The position numbers and the translations under genes are program-made. Shown here in pieces: positions 1-8,293 of a stretch of DNA of 64,000 nt. Each line of letters starts with the position of its first letter. Within the stretch, counting starts at the first letter, position 1. The stretch covers positions 1,565,501-1,629,500 of the forward strand of contig NZ_CP126980.1 in the NCBI RefSeq assembly GCF_030252345.1, in the 5' to 3' direction. Below the pieces are notes generated by a model, which was not told the origin of the DNA, did not search any database, and was given only the letters and a program-made list of their open reading frames with translations. The DNA comes from Actinoplanes oblitus. Lineage in GTDB: Bacteria; Actinomycetota; Actinomycetes; Mycobacteriales; Micromonosporaceae.

Positions 1-887
1 AACTGCGGGAGAAGGGGCTGCTGGCGGAGAGCGACGGCGCGCTGTGCGCGTTCCCGGCCGGCTTCACCGGGCGGGACGGTGAGCCGCTGCCGCTGATCGT
101 GCGGAAGGCCGACGGCGGGTTCGGCTATGCGGCGACCGACCTGGCCGCGATCCGGCACCGGGTCGGGCTGGGCGCCGACCGGCTGCTCTACGTGGTCGGC
201 GCCCCGCAGCGGACGCACTTCGCGATGGTCTTCGCGGTGGCCCGGGCGGCCGGCTGGCTGCCGGACGGGGTGGTCGCCGAGCACCTCGGGTTCGGCTCGA
301 TCCTGGGCGCCGACGGCAAGATGCTGAAGAGCCGGGCCGGCGACACGGTCAAGCTGGCCGCGCTGCTCGACGAGGCTGAGTCGGTCCGCGGCGGAAAACA
401 AAATGACAATCGTGGGGGAAGCCGCGCCTCGGCCCCCGCCGTCGGCATCGGCGCGATCAAGTACGCCGATCTCTCCGGGGACCGGCGGGGCGACTACGTC
501 TTCGACTGGGACCGGATGCTGGCCATCACCGGGAACACCGGTCCCTATCTGCAGATGGCGCATGCCAGGGTCCGGGCGATCTTCCGGAAGGCGGGCAGCG
601 CGCCCGGCGGGATCACCGTGACCGAGCCGGCCGAGCGTCACCTGGCGCTGACCCTGCTCGGCTTCGAGACGGCGGTGACCGCGACCGCCACCCTCGCCGA
701 ACCGCACCGGCTCGCCGGTTACCTGTACGAGCTGGCCGCCGCCTTCTCCGGCTTCTACGAGAGGTGCCCGGTGCTGCGGGCCGCGCCGGAGGTGCGGGCG
801 AGCCGGCTGGGGCTGGCCGACCTGACCGCGCGCACGCTGCACACCGGCATGTCCCTGCTCGGTATCGAGGCGCCGGACGAGATTTGA
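1..887 (+). CDS. argS: Arginyl-tRNA synthetase, C-terminal part (5' end outside window)
   Basis: Class I aminoacyl-tRNA synthetase that charges tRNA-Arg in the cytoplasm. The reading frame is open from base 3, so the start lies upstream of the window. Visible family features are the segment KADGGFGYAATDLAAIRHR, a KMSKS-equivalent KMLKSRAGDTVKL, the block VGIGAIKYADLS, and the C-terminal anticodon-binding (DALR) domain beginning near GNTGPYLQMAHARVRAIFRK. The linker between LLDEA and VGIGAIKYADLS is only about 20 residues and Gly/Arg/Asn-rich, where I recall about 35 charged residues in other actinobacterial enzymes. The DNA there is locally A-rich (near 393-413). Identity is secure; the linker is the one odd point. 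Confidence 0.93.
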   Translation, partial: LREKGLLAESDGALCAFPAGFTGRDGEPLPLIVRKADGGFGYAATDLAAIRHRVGLGADRLLYVVGAPQRTHFAMVFAVARAAGWLPDGVVAEHLGFGSILGADGKMLKSRAGDTVKLAALLDEAESVRGGKQNDNRGGSRASAPAVGIGAIKYADLSGDRRGDYVFDWDRMLAITGNTGPYLQMAHARVRAIFRKAGSAPGGITVTEPAERHLALTLLGFETAVTATATLAEPHRLAGYLYELAAAFSGFYERCPVLRAAPEVRASRLGLADLTARTLHTGMSLLGIEAPDEI

Positions 888-1007
888 GCAAACTTGACGG
901 TCACGCAACCCTTCGTTGATCGACCGATGGCCTGATCCCCCGTTAGGGTGCTGTGTTCGCGGCATCCACGAGATGCCCGCACGGAAAAGAGATGCGAGAG
1001 GTTCGCA

Positions 1008-2801
1008 ATGACGCTTCCCAACGGCGTATCGCGGCGCAGCGTGCTGGCCGCCTCGGCGGCCGCCGCCGCGGCACCGCTCGCCTTCCCCGGCGCGGCCGAG
1101 GCCCATGGCAAGGGCGGCCCGAAGACTCCGGAAACGTTCCACCTGACGGTGCTCGGCACTTCGGACACCCACGGCAACGTGTACAACTGGGACTACTACA
1201 AGGACGCCGAGTACGACGACTCCGCGCACAACGACGTCGGCGTCGCCAAGCTGGCCGCCCTGGTCAACAAGCTGCGCGCCGAGGCGACCGGCGCCACGCT
1301 GGTGCTCGACGCGGGTGACACGATCCAGGGCACCCCGCTGGCGACGTACTACGCCAAGCAGGAGCCGATCACCACGACCGGCGAGAAGCACCCGATGGCC
1401 AAGGCCATGAACGTGCTGCACTACGACGCGGTGACGCTGGGCAACCACGAGTTCAACTACGGCCTGCCGCTGCTGAACCTGTGGATCCGGCAGCTCGGCT
1501 TCCCAGCCCTGGCGGCGAACGCGGTGAGTGCCAAGACCGGCCGGCCGGCCTTCACGCCGTACGTGATCAAGAAGGTCTCGCTCGGCAAGCACGCGCCCAC
1601 CCTGCGTGTCGGCATCCTGGGCCTGACCAACCCGGGCGTGGCGATCTGGGACAAGGACAACGTCGAGGGCAAGCTGAAGTTCCTCGGCATGGTGGAGACC
1701 GCCGCCAAGTGGGTGCCGATCATGCGGGCCCGCGGCGCGGACGTCGTCATCCTGTCCGCGCACGGCGGCGACAGCGGCACCTCCAGCTACGGCCCCGAGC
1801 TGCCGAACGAGAACCCGGTCCAGCTGATCGCCCAGCAGGTGCCGGGGATCGACGCGATCCTGTTCGGGCACGCGCACCAGGAGATCGCGCAGCGGTTCGT
1901 CACCAACACCGCGACCGGGCAGCAGGTGCTGACCTCGGAGCCGTCGAAGTGGGGCCAGCGCCTCACCAAGATGGACTTCGAGCTGGTCCGCGAGCACGGC
2001 CGGTGGAGGGTCACCAGCAAGGCGGCGGCCACGCTGAACACCAACACGGTCGAGGCCGACCCGAAGGTGCTCGCCGTGGTGAAGAGCCAGCACGACAAGA
2101 CCGTGGCGTACGTCAACCAGGTCGTCGCCACGTCGACCGAGGAACTCTCCGCCGCCACCTCGCGGTACCAGGACACCCCGATCCTGGACTACATCAACAA
2201 GGTGCAGACCGACGAGGTGACCAGGGCGCTGGCCGGCACGTCGTACGCGAGCCTGCCGGTCCTCTCGATCGCCGCGCCGTTCAGCCGGACCGCGGTGTTC
2301 CCGAAGGGCGACGTCAAGATCAAGGACGTCGCGGGGCTCTACATCTACGACAACACCCTGGAAGCTGTCGTGCTGACCGGCGCCGAGGTGCGGGCGTACC
2401 TGGAGTACTCGGCGAAGTTCTTCAAGACCCTCGCGGTGGGCGCCCCGGTCGACGTCGCGAACATCAGCGACAGCGCGATCCCGGACTACAACTACGACAT
2501 CCTCTCCGGGGTCGACTACGACATCGACATCAGCAAGCCGATCGGCAGCCGGATCACCAAGCTGCAGGTCGGCGGGGTGGACGTGGCCGCCGACGCGCAG
2601 TTCGTGGTCGCGGTGAACAACTACCGCCGGTCCGGCGGTGGCGCGTTCCCGGGCATCGTGAAGACCCAGGTCTACAACGAGCAGAAGGAGATCCGCCAGC
2701 TCCTGATCGACTGGGCGCAGGCCAAGGGCCACATCGACCCGGCCGACTTCTACGTCAGGAACTGGCAGCTCGTCCGGGAGGGCGTGCCGGTCACCTTCTG
2801 A
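1008..2801 (+). CDS. Tat-exported 5'-nucleotidase / 2',3'-cyclic phosphodiesterase family protein
   Basis: Predicted extracytoplasmic metallophosphoesterase that dephosphorylates nucleotides for scavenging. The ATG at 1008 follows a GAGAGG ribosome site; an in-frame start at 948 would place extra residues before the signal. The N-terminus has a twin-arginine motif (SRRSVLA, residues 8-14) followed by an Ala-rich hydrophobic core. Metal-binding motifs follow in family order: DTHGN (about 53-57), GDTIQGTP (about 103), GNHEFNYG (about 145) and GHAHQE (about 285). The C-terminal nucleotidase domain holds NNYRRSGGGAFPG, the substrate-binding signature. At 597 residues it has normal length for the two-domain family. 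It converges on the next minus-strand gene with a 7-base gap. Confidence 0.93.
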   Translation: MTLPNGVSRRSVLAASAAAAAAPLAFPGAAEAHGKGGPKTPETFHLTVLGTSDTHGNVYNWDYYKDAEYDDSAHNDVGVAKLAALVNKLRAEATGATLVLDAGDTIQGTPLATYYAKQEPITTTGEKHPMAKAMNVLHYDAVTLGNHEFNYGLPLLNLWIRQLGFPALAANAVSAKTGRPAFTPYVIKKVSLGKHAPTLRVGILGLTNPGVAIWDKDNVEGKLKFLGMVETAAKWVPIMRARGADVVILSAHGGDSGTSSYGPELPNENPVQLIAQQVPGIDAILFGHAHQEIAQRFVTNTATGQQVLTSEPSKWGQRLTKMDFELVREHGRWRVTSKAAATLNTNTVEADPKVLAVVKSQHDKTVAYVNQVVATSTEELSAATSRYQDTPILDYINKVQTDEVTRALAGTSYASLPVLSIAAPFSRTAVFPKGDVKIKDVAGLYIYDNTLEAVVLTGAEVRAYLEYSAKFFKTLAVGAPVDVANISDSAIPDYNYDILSGVDYDIDISKPIGSRITKLQVGGVDVAADAQFVVAVNNYRRSGGGAFPGIVKTQVYNEQKEIRQLLIDWAQAKGHIDPADFYVRNWQLVREGVPVTF

Positions 2802-2808
2802 CCGGCAG

Positions 2809-3612
2809 TCACCGCTTCGGCGTCTCCCAGTTGCCGCGCAGGTCCGCCATGATGCTCATCGTGGCGGACCTGCCGTCGGCCAGCTGGAACGTGCAGTCGT
2901 AGGCACGCAGGCCGTCGGCGCCACGGTCACCGGCCGGCACACAGCCGCCGGACTTGACGGTGGTGCCGACCGCCGCCTCCACCCGGCCGTCGCCGAGCAC
3001 CTTGCGCTGCACGGCCTCGGTCGCCTGGGACTCGACGTGGTGCCGGTACAGCGGCAGGGCCACGTCGGACACCAGCGCCGACCAGAACGCCGCGCCGCCG
3101 GCCAGGGTGAGCAGGAAGGCCACGTAGTAGGGGAGGCGGGTCCGGCCGTACGCCTTCGCCTTGCCGGCCCGGCGCATCGCCGGGATCACGCCCAGCACGC
3201 TGAGGAAGAACGTCCAGGCCACCACCGGCCGCCAGGACGGGGCATCGGGCCGGGCCGCGCCCAGCACCTCGTGCGGGAAGCGGACCAGCAGCTGGCCGTG
3301 CTTGTTGCCGGGCGAGCCGTACGGCGGGACCGTGCCGCCGAAGGGCAGTGCCCCCAGCTCGGCGGTCTCCGCCTCGGACGCGCCCGATGCCGGCCCGGCG
3401 GCCCATGGAGCCGCGGTTTCCGGGTGGCCGTTGGCGGCCCACGGAGCCGCGGTTTCCGGGTGACCGTTGGCGGCCCATGGAGCCGCCGTTTCCGGCTGGC
3501 CGGCGCCGGCCCACGGAGCCGCCGTTTCCGGCTGGCCGTGCACGGCCCACGGCGGCGCCACGGAGTACGCGCCCGGCTCATACGGAGTCTGGTGAGTCTC
3601 GACGGTCGTCAT
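2809..3612 (-). CDS. Membrane protein with N-terminal 12-residue Pro/Ala repeats
   Basis: Function unknown. The start at 3612 gives 267 residues and is preceded by GGAAGG; the longer open frame upstream runs through the MerR gene and is rejected. Residues about 25-75 are four near-identical 12-residue units of the type NGHPETAAPWAA, encoded by 36-bp DNA repeats. Two hydrophobic segments follow (around SWRPVVAWTFFLSVLGVIPAM and LPYYVAFLLTLAGGAAFWSALV). The C-terminal part resembles a small extracytoplasmic domain: two Cys (GGCVPAGDRG and YDCTFQL) and LADGRSATMSI, a pattern seen in DUF4333-like proteins. I infer a membrane-anchored protein with a proline-rich cytoplasmic tail. It is the last gene of a minus-strand run. 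Confidence 0.75.
   Translation of the reverse strand: MTTVETHQTPYEPGAYSVAPPWAVHGQPETAAPWAGAGQPETAAPWAANGHPETAAPWAANGHPETAAPWAAGPASGASEAETAELGALPFGGTVPPYGSPGNKHGQLLVRFPHEVLGAARPDAPSWRPVVAWTFFLSVLGVIPAMRRAGKAKAYGRTRLPYYVAFLLTLAGGAAFWSALVSDVALPLYRHHVESQATEAVQRKVLGDGRVEAAVGTTVKSGGCVPAGDRGADGLRAYDCTFQLADGRSATMSIMADLRGNWETPKR
3398..3541. repeat. In-gene 36-bp tandem repeat, four units
   Basis: Four consecutive 36-bp units start at 3398, 3434, 3470 and 3506, with a partial fifth unit after 3541. They encode the 12-residue PETAAPWA repeats of the membrane protein on the minus strand. The period is a multiple of three, so copy-number change would keep the frame. Confidence 0.85.
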
Positions 3613-3694
3613 GGTGGCGGCCCTTCCCGGTAGCGGCTCGGGTGCTTTTCCGTGCCACCCGAGTTCATCGGCCGGGCCGCGACCCAGTTGAGGA

Positions 3695-4555
3695 TTAGTT
3701 TTCCCGGGTTGCGATTCCGGTGCCGTCCAGCGGCACCTGCATCTCGGTGAGCCACTCGTCGAAGCAGCCCGGCGGGCAGTGCAGGTAGACCTCGCGGGCG
3801 TAGCCGGGCGGCACCGGCCGGAACCCGTTGTCCTCGATCCAGGCGGCGATCCGCCCGCCGGTGCGGAACGCCTCCGCCATCGGCCCCTCGTGCACCGCCG
3901 TGGCCGCCTCGATCGGCGGCAGCACCACCACGTCGAACCCGGCCCCGGTGACCTCCGCGTCGCCGATCGGGAACGCCGCGTGCACGGTGATCGTCTCGTC
4001 CTCCGGCCCGGTCGGCGCCGGCCGGTAATAGGCCAGCGGGGAGCCGGTCGTCGTGACACCCGCCTGCTCCATCAGCTCCATCAGGCGCGGGTAGAGCGGC
4101 GACAGGTTCTCGGTGATCGACGCGGGGTGGTCGTACCCCAGGGCGGTGGCGGACAGCTCCGCCACCCGCACCGCCGGAACCCGCTTCAGGATGATGTCTC
4201 CGGTGTTCATGTGACCCTCCGACTCGATCATCCGGAGACGTGCGTCGACCAGGGCCAGACGGGCGCTGTCCCGTTCCACCTGGGCGGTCAGCTCGGCCCG
4301 GCGCAGCCGCAGCATCCCGCGCAGCTCACCGAGATCGACCTTCTCCTCCAGCATCACCCGCACCTGCTGCAGGCTGAAGCCGAGATCCCGGAGAGCCAGG
4401 ATCCGGTTGAGCCGCAGCAGCTGCTCCGCGGTGTAGTAGCGGTAGCCGCTGTGCGGGTCGACGTGGGCGGGACGAAGCAGGCCGATGGCGTCGTAGTGGC
4501 GCAGCATGCGCACCGACACCCGGCCCAGGCCGGCGAAGTCTCCGATACTCAACAT
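3695..4555 (-). CDS. MerR-family regulator with GyrI-like effector-binding domain
   Basis: Transcription regulator of 286 residues. Residues 1-70 form a MerR winged helix: MLSIGDFAGLGRVSVRMLRH, then YDAIGLLRP, GYRYYTAEQL and LGFSLQQVRVML. A coiled coil follows (about 80-112). Residues about 120-286 match the GyrI-like/AraC effector-binding fold (VPAVRVAELSA, PLAYYRPAP, AAFPIG, GPMAEAF, REVYLHCPPG), the architecture of multidrug-sensing BmrR/TipA-type regulators. The start lies 36 bases past the intended stop of the kinase gene, on the same strand, so the two may be co-transcribed. The ligand and targets cannot be told from sequence. Confidence 0.9.
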   Translation of the reverse strand: MLSIGDFAGLGRVSVRMLRHYDAIGLLRPAHVDPHSGYRYYTAEQLLRLNRILALRDLGFSLQQVRVMLEEKVDLGELRGMLRLRRAELTAQVERDSARLALVDARLRMIESEGHMNTGDIILKRVPAVRVAELSATALGYDHPASITENLSPLYPRLMELMEQAGVTTTGSPLAYYRPAPTGPEDETITVHAAFPIGDAEVTGAGFDVVVLPPIEAATAVHEGPMAEAFRTGGRIAAWIEDNGFRPVPPGYAREVYLHCPPGCFDEWLTEMQVPLDGTGIATREN

Positions 4556-4591
4556 GGTCGCTCCACCGTCCCGCCTGACACGGGGAGAGAG

Positions 4592-6083
4592 TCAAGAACC
4601 GGTGCCGGCTCCGGTTCCGGAGCCGGTCCCACCCCCCGGTGCCCGGGTCGTCCGGGCCGGTCGAGGTCGGCGCGGTCGTCGGACTCTTCGTCGGCTCGGT
4701 CGTCGGGTCGTCGGTCGGCTCGGTCGTCGGGTCCTCGGTCGGGGTGGTGGTCGGGGACTCGCTGGGGGTCGCCGAGGGGGCGGAGACGGACACCGAGGGC
4801 TTCGACGTCGGGTTCTTCGTCCGCCGGGTGGTGGTGGTCCGGTGCGTGGTGGTCTCCACCTCCGGCACCTCGCTCTCCGACTCCACCGGATCGGTGGTCT
4901 GCTCCACCGTGCTCGTGGTGGCCGACGATCCGCCGGTCGGGCTCGCGTCGGCGGGCGTCCGGTCGCCGCTCATCGCCCAGGCCACGCCGAGGCCCCCGGC
5001 CAGCACGAACAGCGCGATCACGGCGATCATCAGGCTGCGCTGGGCGCGCGGCGCCACCGGCACCACGTTGGGCGCCGGCATCGGCGGCGGGGCCGGCGAC
5101 ATCCGCGGCCGCTGGACCGGGTGGGTGGGCATGGCGGGGCTGATCGGCGCGGTGGCCGGCGCGGGACTGGTCGGGCGGATCAGCGCGGTGCCGGTCAGCC
5201 GTTTCCAGTCCTGCGGGGCGCCGACCGCCGCGTACGCCGCCTCGGCGAACTCGGCGGCGCTGGCGAACCGGTCGGCCGGCTGCTTGGCCATCGCCCGGGC
5301 GATCAGCTCGCGCACCTCGACCGGCACGTGCTCGGGCAGCGGGTCCGGCTCGTCCTCCAGGTGACGCAGCGCCACCTGCAGCGCGTTGTCGCCGTCGAAC
5401 GGCGGCCGCCCGGCGATGCAGTGGTAGGCCACCGCGCCCAGCGCGTAGACGTCGGTGCCGGGCGTCAGGTTGCCCTTGGCGACCTGCTCCGGGGCCATGT
5501 AGAGCGCGGTGCCGACGATCGAGTTGACGCCGGTCATGCTGGTCATCGCGTTGGACCGGGCGACGCCGAAGTCGATCAGGATGACCGCGCCGGACGGTTT
5601 CACGATCAGGTTGCCGGGTTTGATGTCGCGGTGCACGATGCCCACCTCGTGCGCGGCGTGCAGCGCCTCGGCGGCCTGGGCCACGATCGACAGCGTCTCG
5701 CTGACCGGGATCGGGCCCTGCTTGACCCGGTTCGACAGCGGCTCGCCCTCGACGAACGCCATCACCAGGTAGGCGACCGTCTCGGGGCCGCCGGAGTCGC
5801 CCGCCTCGGCGTAGTCGTAGACCTCCACCACGCCCGGGTGCCGGAACGCGGCCATCATCCGGGCCTCGCCGTAGAACCGGGCGGCGAACTCCGGGTCGTC
5901 CAGCATCGCGGTGCGCAGCACCTTCACCGCGACGACCCGGCCGAGCACCACGTCGGTGCCACGCCACACGTCGCCCATGCCGCCGGTCGCGATCCGTTCG
6001 TCCAACCGGTAGCGGTTGTCCAGGAGATGTCCCGCACTGAGCACCAGGTGGACCTTTTTCTGATCGGGCGGCCCGGGCCGCAT
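4592..6083 (-). CDS. Transmembrane Ser/Thr protein kinase, C-terminal frame broken at a homopolymer
   Basis: Hanks-type kinase of the PknB class without PASTA repeats. Visible motifs: glycine loop ATGGMGDVW (about 32-40), Lys54 in VAVKVL, HRDIKPGN (151-158), DFGVARS (171-177), MAPEQ (196-200), and a transmembrane helix at about 351-371. A Ser/Thr/Pro-rich extracellular tail follows. In the sequence as given the frame misses the expected end and runs on to 4326, across the start of the MerR gene. Removing one base from the C6 run at 4632-4637 restores a Gly/Thr/Ser tail ending at the stop at 4592-4594, which fits the low-complexity extracellular tail. The coordinates here assume that repair (496 residues). 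A GTG at 6044 behind AAAGG is an alternative start. Confidence 0.85.
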
Positions 6084-6157
6084 GGCGAAGTGGTGACCGA
6101 CTTCCGAGCATTCTTTGATCGAACGCGGTGCCGCTCAACTGTACAGAGCCGCGCCGA

Positions 6158-6748
6158 TCAACGGGAGATCAGCGGCGGCACCCGTCGACCCGCTCCGGAA
6201 TCCGCGATGAGCTGGGCCAGGCGCCGTTCCCGGGTGTCCGCCCGCTTGGCGCCGAGCACCCAGTGGGTGGCGGATCTCCGGTACGCCGGGGACTGCCCGG
6301 CGAACCACGTCCAGGCGCCCTGATCGGCCTGGAAGCGGGCGAGTTGAGCGTCGTCGAGGGTGACCGGCGCGGCCTGCTCGTAGGAGTACTCGCCGACCCG
6401 GGCCGGGCGCCGCTCGTCGAAGGCGCGCCGCCCGGCCGGCCGCAGCAGCCCCCGCTCGGCCAGCTCGGCCATTTTGGTGACGTTCACCTCGCTCCACACG
6501 CTGCCCTTGCGGCGTGGCGTGAAGCGCACCCGGTAGCGCCGGTCGTCGATGCGCCTGACGACGCTGTCGATCCAGCCGAAGCAGAGCGCCTGCTCGATCG
6601 CCTCGGGATGGGAGACGCCGGTCTCACCGGCGCCCTTCTTCCAGTAGCCGACGAACAGCTCGGTCGCACTCTCGTGGTTCTCCTCGAACCAGGCGCGCAG
6701 GGCGGCGGCGTCGGGGAAGAACGTGGCGGCGGTGCTGGGCTCGGCCAT
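6158..6748 (-). CDS. YdeI/OmpD-associated family protein
   Basis: A 196-residue cytoplasmic protein of the YdeI/OmpD-associated family, whose biochemical role is poorly defined. Recognisable features are FFPDAAALRAWFEENH at the N-terminus, the conserved block PEAIEQALCFGWIDSVVRR, the basic strand FTPRRKGSVWSEVNV, and a C-terminal helical part with YRRSATHWVLGAKRADTRERRL. The start ATG at 6748 gives the usual family length. It lies between a small membrane protein and the kinase, all on the minus strand. I see no regulatory signal. Confidence 0.87.
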   Translation of the reverse strand: MAEPSTAATFFPDAAALRAWFEENHESATELFVGYWKKGAGETGVSHPEAIEQALCFGWIDSVVRRIDDRRYRVRFTPRRKGSVWSEVNVTKMAELAERGLLRPAGRRAFDERRPARVGEYSYEQAAPVTLDDAQLARFQADQGAWTWFAGQSPAYRRSATHWVLGAKRADTRERRLAQLIADSGAGRRVPPLISR

Positions 6749-6811
6749 CGCACCAGGGTATGGCGACCGCGCACGGTCGCCACACCCCCGCGGTTCAGCT
6801 CGTCCGACCGG

Positions 6812-7225
6812 TCATTTCTGGTCGTACGTCGGGGTCACCACCACCGCCGTCTCGGCCAGTTCGAGCTGCTCGTTCTCGGCCTGCCGCTCGATCGCGGCGC
6901 GCGCGGTGGACGCGGCGGCCCAGCCGGCTGCCAGCCCGAGCAGTCCGATCCCGGCGATCAGGCCCCACGGCCGGCCCGGCTTGCGGCCGGCCAGCGCGGC
7001 GGCGGCGGCGTTCGCCCGCACCCACGCCTCGTCGGCCGCGCCACTGGCGCGTTCTGCCAGGTAGGAACCCTTTTTGCTGGCCTTGCGAGCCAGCCGTCGG
7101 CTCTTCTTGTCGACCTTGGCCGCGGTGTCCTTGCCGGTCTCGCCGGCGCTGGCCATGGCAGCCGACAGGTGGTTCCACGCCTCGGCGGCCGTCCGTTCAG
7201 TCCGGTTCTTCCTGGTCGCGAACAT
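6812..7225 (-). CDS. Small basic membrane protein, unknown function
   Basis: A 137-residue protein I do not recognise. The first 90 residues are charged and helical (Lys/Arg/Ala-rich, with AAKVDKKSRRLARKASKK). One transmembrane helix follows (about 94-112, GLIAGIGLLGLAAGWAAAS) and then an acidic tail with ENEQLELAETA. The start at 7225 sits just after GGAGG-like bases on the minus strand (GTAACCTCCTGC on the plus strand). Similar one-helix basic proteins are common next to stress genes in actinobacteria, but no function can be given. Confidence 0.72.
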   Translation of the reverse strand: MFATRKNRTERTAAEAWNHLSAAMASAGETGKDTAAKVDKKSRRLARKASKKGSYLAERASGAADEAWVRANAAAAALAGRKPGRPWGLIAGIGLLGLAAGWAAASTARAAIERQAENEQLELAETAVVVTPTYDQK

Positions 7226-7520
7226 CGTCGGTTACCTCCTGCGCTAGCCCTGTCATCGAAACCGTGCCCCGATGCGGGCCACGGCAAACGTCCGGTATGG
7301 ACGGCATCACAGTTCGAAAACGATTTGACGGCCCGCAGTACTGTTGACCACGCCCACACGGGCCACTCAGGTGTCTAACAGGTTCGGGGCCTAACCTTTC
7401 GGTCAGTTTCACCGAACCTTCCGGGGGTAGTCCATCCGCCCTGCTCACCAGGGCGGTCGTGACGATCGCGGACAGAGGAACAACGCCCCGGATTGACCCG
7501 GGCGGGTGGAGGGAAGAGGC
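7226..7520. promoter_or_regulatory. Divergent promoter region with 8-bp inverted repeat
   Basis: The region separates two divergent genes and should hold both promoters. An inverted repeat AGGTTCGG (7380-7387) / CCGAACCT (7412-7419) with a 24-base spacer lies about 100 bases ahead of the STAS gene. It could be a regulator site. I do not recognise a clear sigma-factor consensus. Confidence 0.35.
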
Positions 7521-7871
7521 GTGACGCTGTCGATAACGACGTCGACGCTTGCGGACGGCGCCGTCGAGGTTTCGCCGCGAGGCGAGATCGACGTCGAGAA
7601 CGCGTACGAGATCCGTGAGGCCGTGGCGGCTCAGCTGGCTGACGGCTCCCCGGTGCGCATCGAGCTCAACATGCAGCACGTGACCTTCATCGACTCGGTC
7701 GGCATCAGCGCCCTCGTGGCCGCCTTCCAGCTCGCCGGCGTGAGCGGCGTCAAGGTCGTGGTCACCCACCCCAGCCGGTTCGCCCACAAGCAGCTCTGGG
7801 TGACGGGCCTGCTCGGGCTCTTCGGCAACCCCCAGCCCCACCAGGACGACGCCGCCCTCTCCGGCGCCTGA
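7521..7871 (+). CDS. STAS-domain anti-sigma factor antagonist
   Basis: A 116-residue single-domain STAS protein of the SpoIIAA/RsbV type, which binds anti-sigma kinases and releases sigma factors when unphosphorylated. The GTG at 7521 is preceded by GGAGGGAAG, better than the in-frame GTG at 7506. Motifs: GEIDVENAYEIREAV, RIELNMQHVTFIDSVGISAL, where Ser59 in FIDSVG is the usual phosphorylated position, and a final strand VVVTHPS. No partner kinase gene is adjacent, so it probably acts with one elsewhere. Its own long upstream region suggests independent control. Confidence 0.9.
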   Translation: MTLSITTSTLADGAVEVSPRGEIDVENAYEIREAVAAQLADGSPVRIELNMQHVTFIDSVGISALVAAFQLAGVSGVKVVVTHPSRFAHKQLWVTGLLGLFGNPQPHQDDAALSGA

Positions 7872-8293
7872 CGGCCCGGCGGGCGCGAGCGTCCCGGGAG
7901 CGCGGCCGAAACGGCGCTTGATCAGGCCGCCCAGCGGAGGGGCCGGGGCGCGCGGCCGAAACGGCACCTAGCCGGGAGGCCCAGTAGAGGGGCCCGGGGA
8001 CGCGCGGCCGAACGGGACCCGACCGGGCATCCGGACAGGCCCGGGAGCGGCCGGACAGCCCCTGGCCGAGCCGCCCGGCGGAGTACCCGGAGCGGGATCC
8101 GGGTTTTCGGTGACCACCCGCGGACAGTGAAGAGGGCGGCGATCGCCCTGGACGCGCAGCGGCCAGATCGCCGCCCTCGGCCCGCGCGGGAGCATGCGAT
8201 CCGCACCACAGCGGACCCGCGTATCCGAAGATCTTGAAGTTGATCTTCGTCTGGGAACTCGTGAACTTGACTCGCGCCTCGACCCTGTCCCAC
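7872..8293. repeat. Gene-free interval with three 50-53 bp direct repeats
   Basis: This interval between convergent genes has no credible ORF. Three diverged direct repeats, each containing CGCGGCCGAAACGGC or a variant, start at about 7901, 7951 and 8004, and each is followed by a purine-rich GAGGGGCC block. Near 8227-8248 there is a palindrome GAAGAT-N10-ATCTTC that could form a hairpin close to the surE end. Confidence 0.6.
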
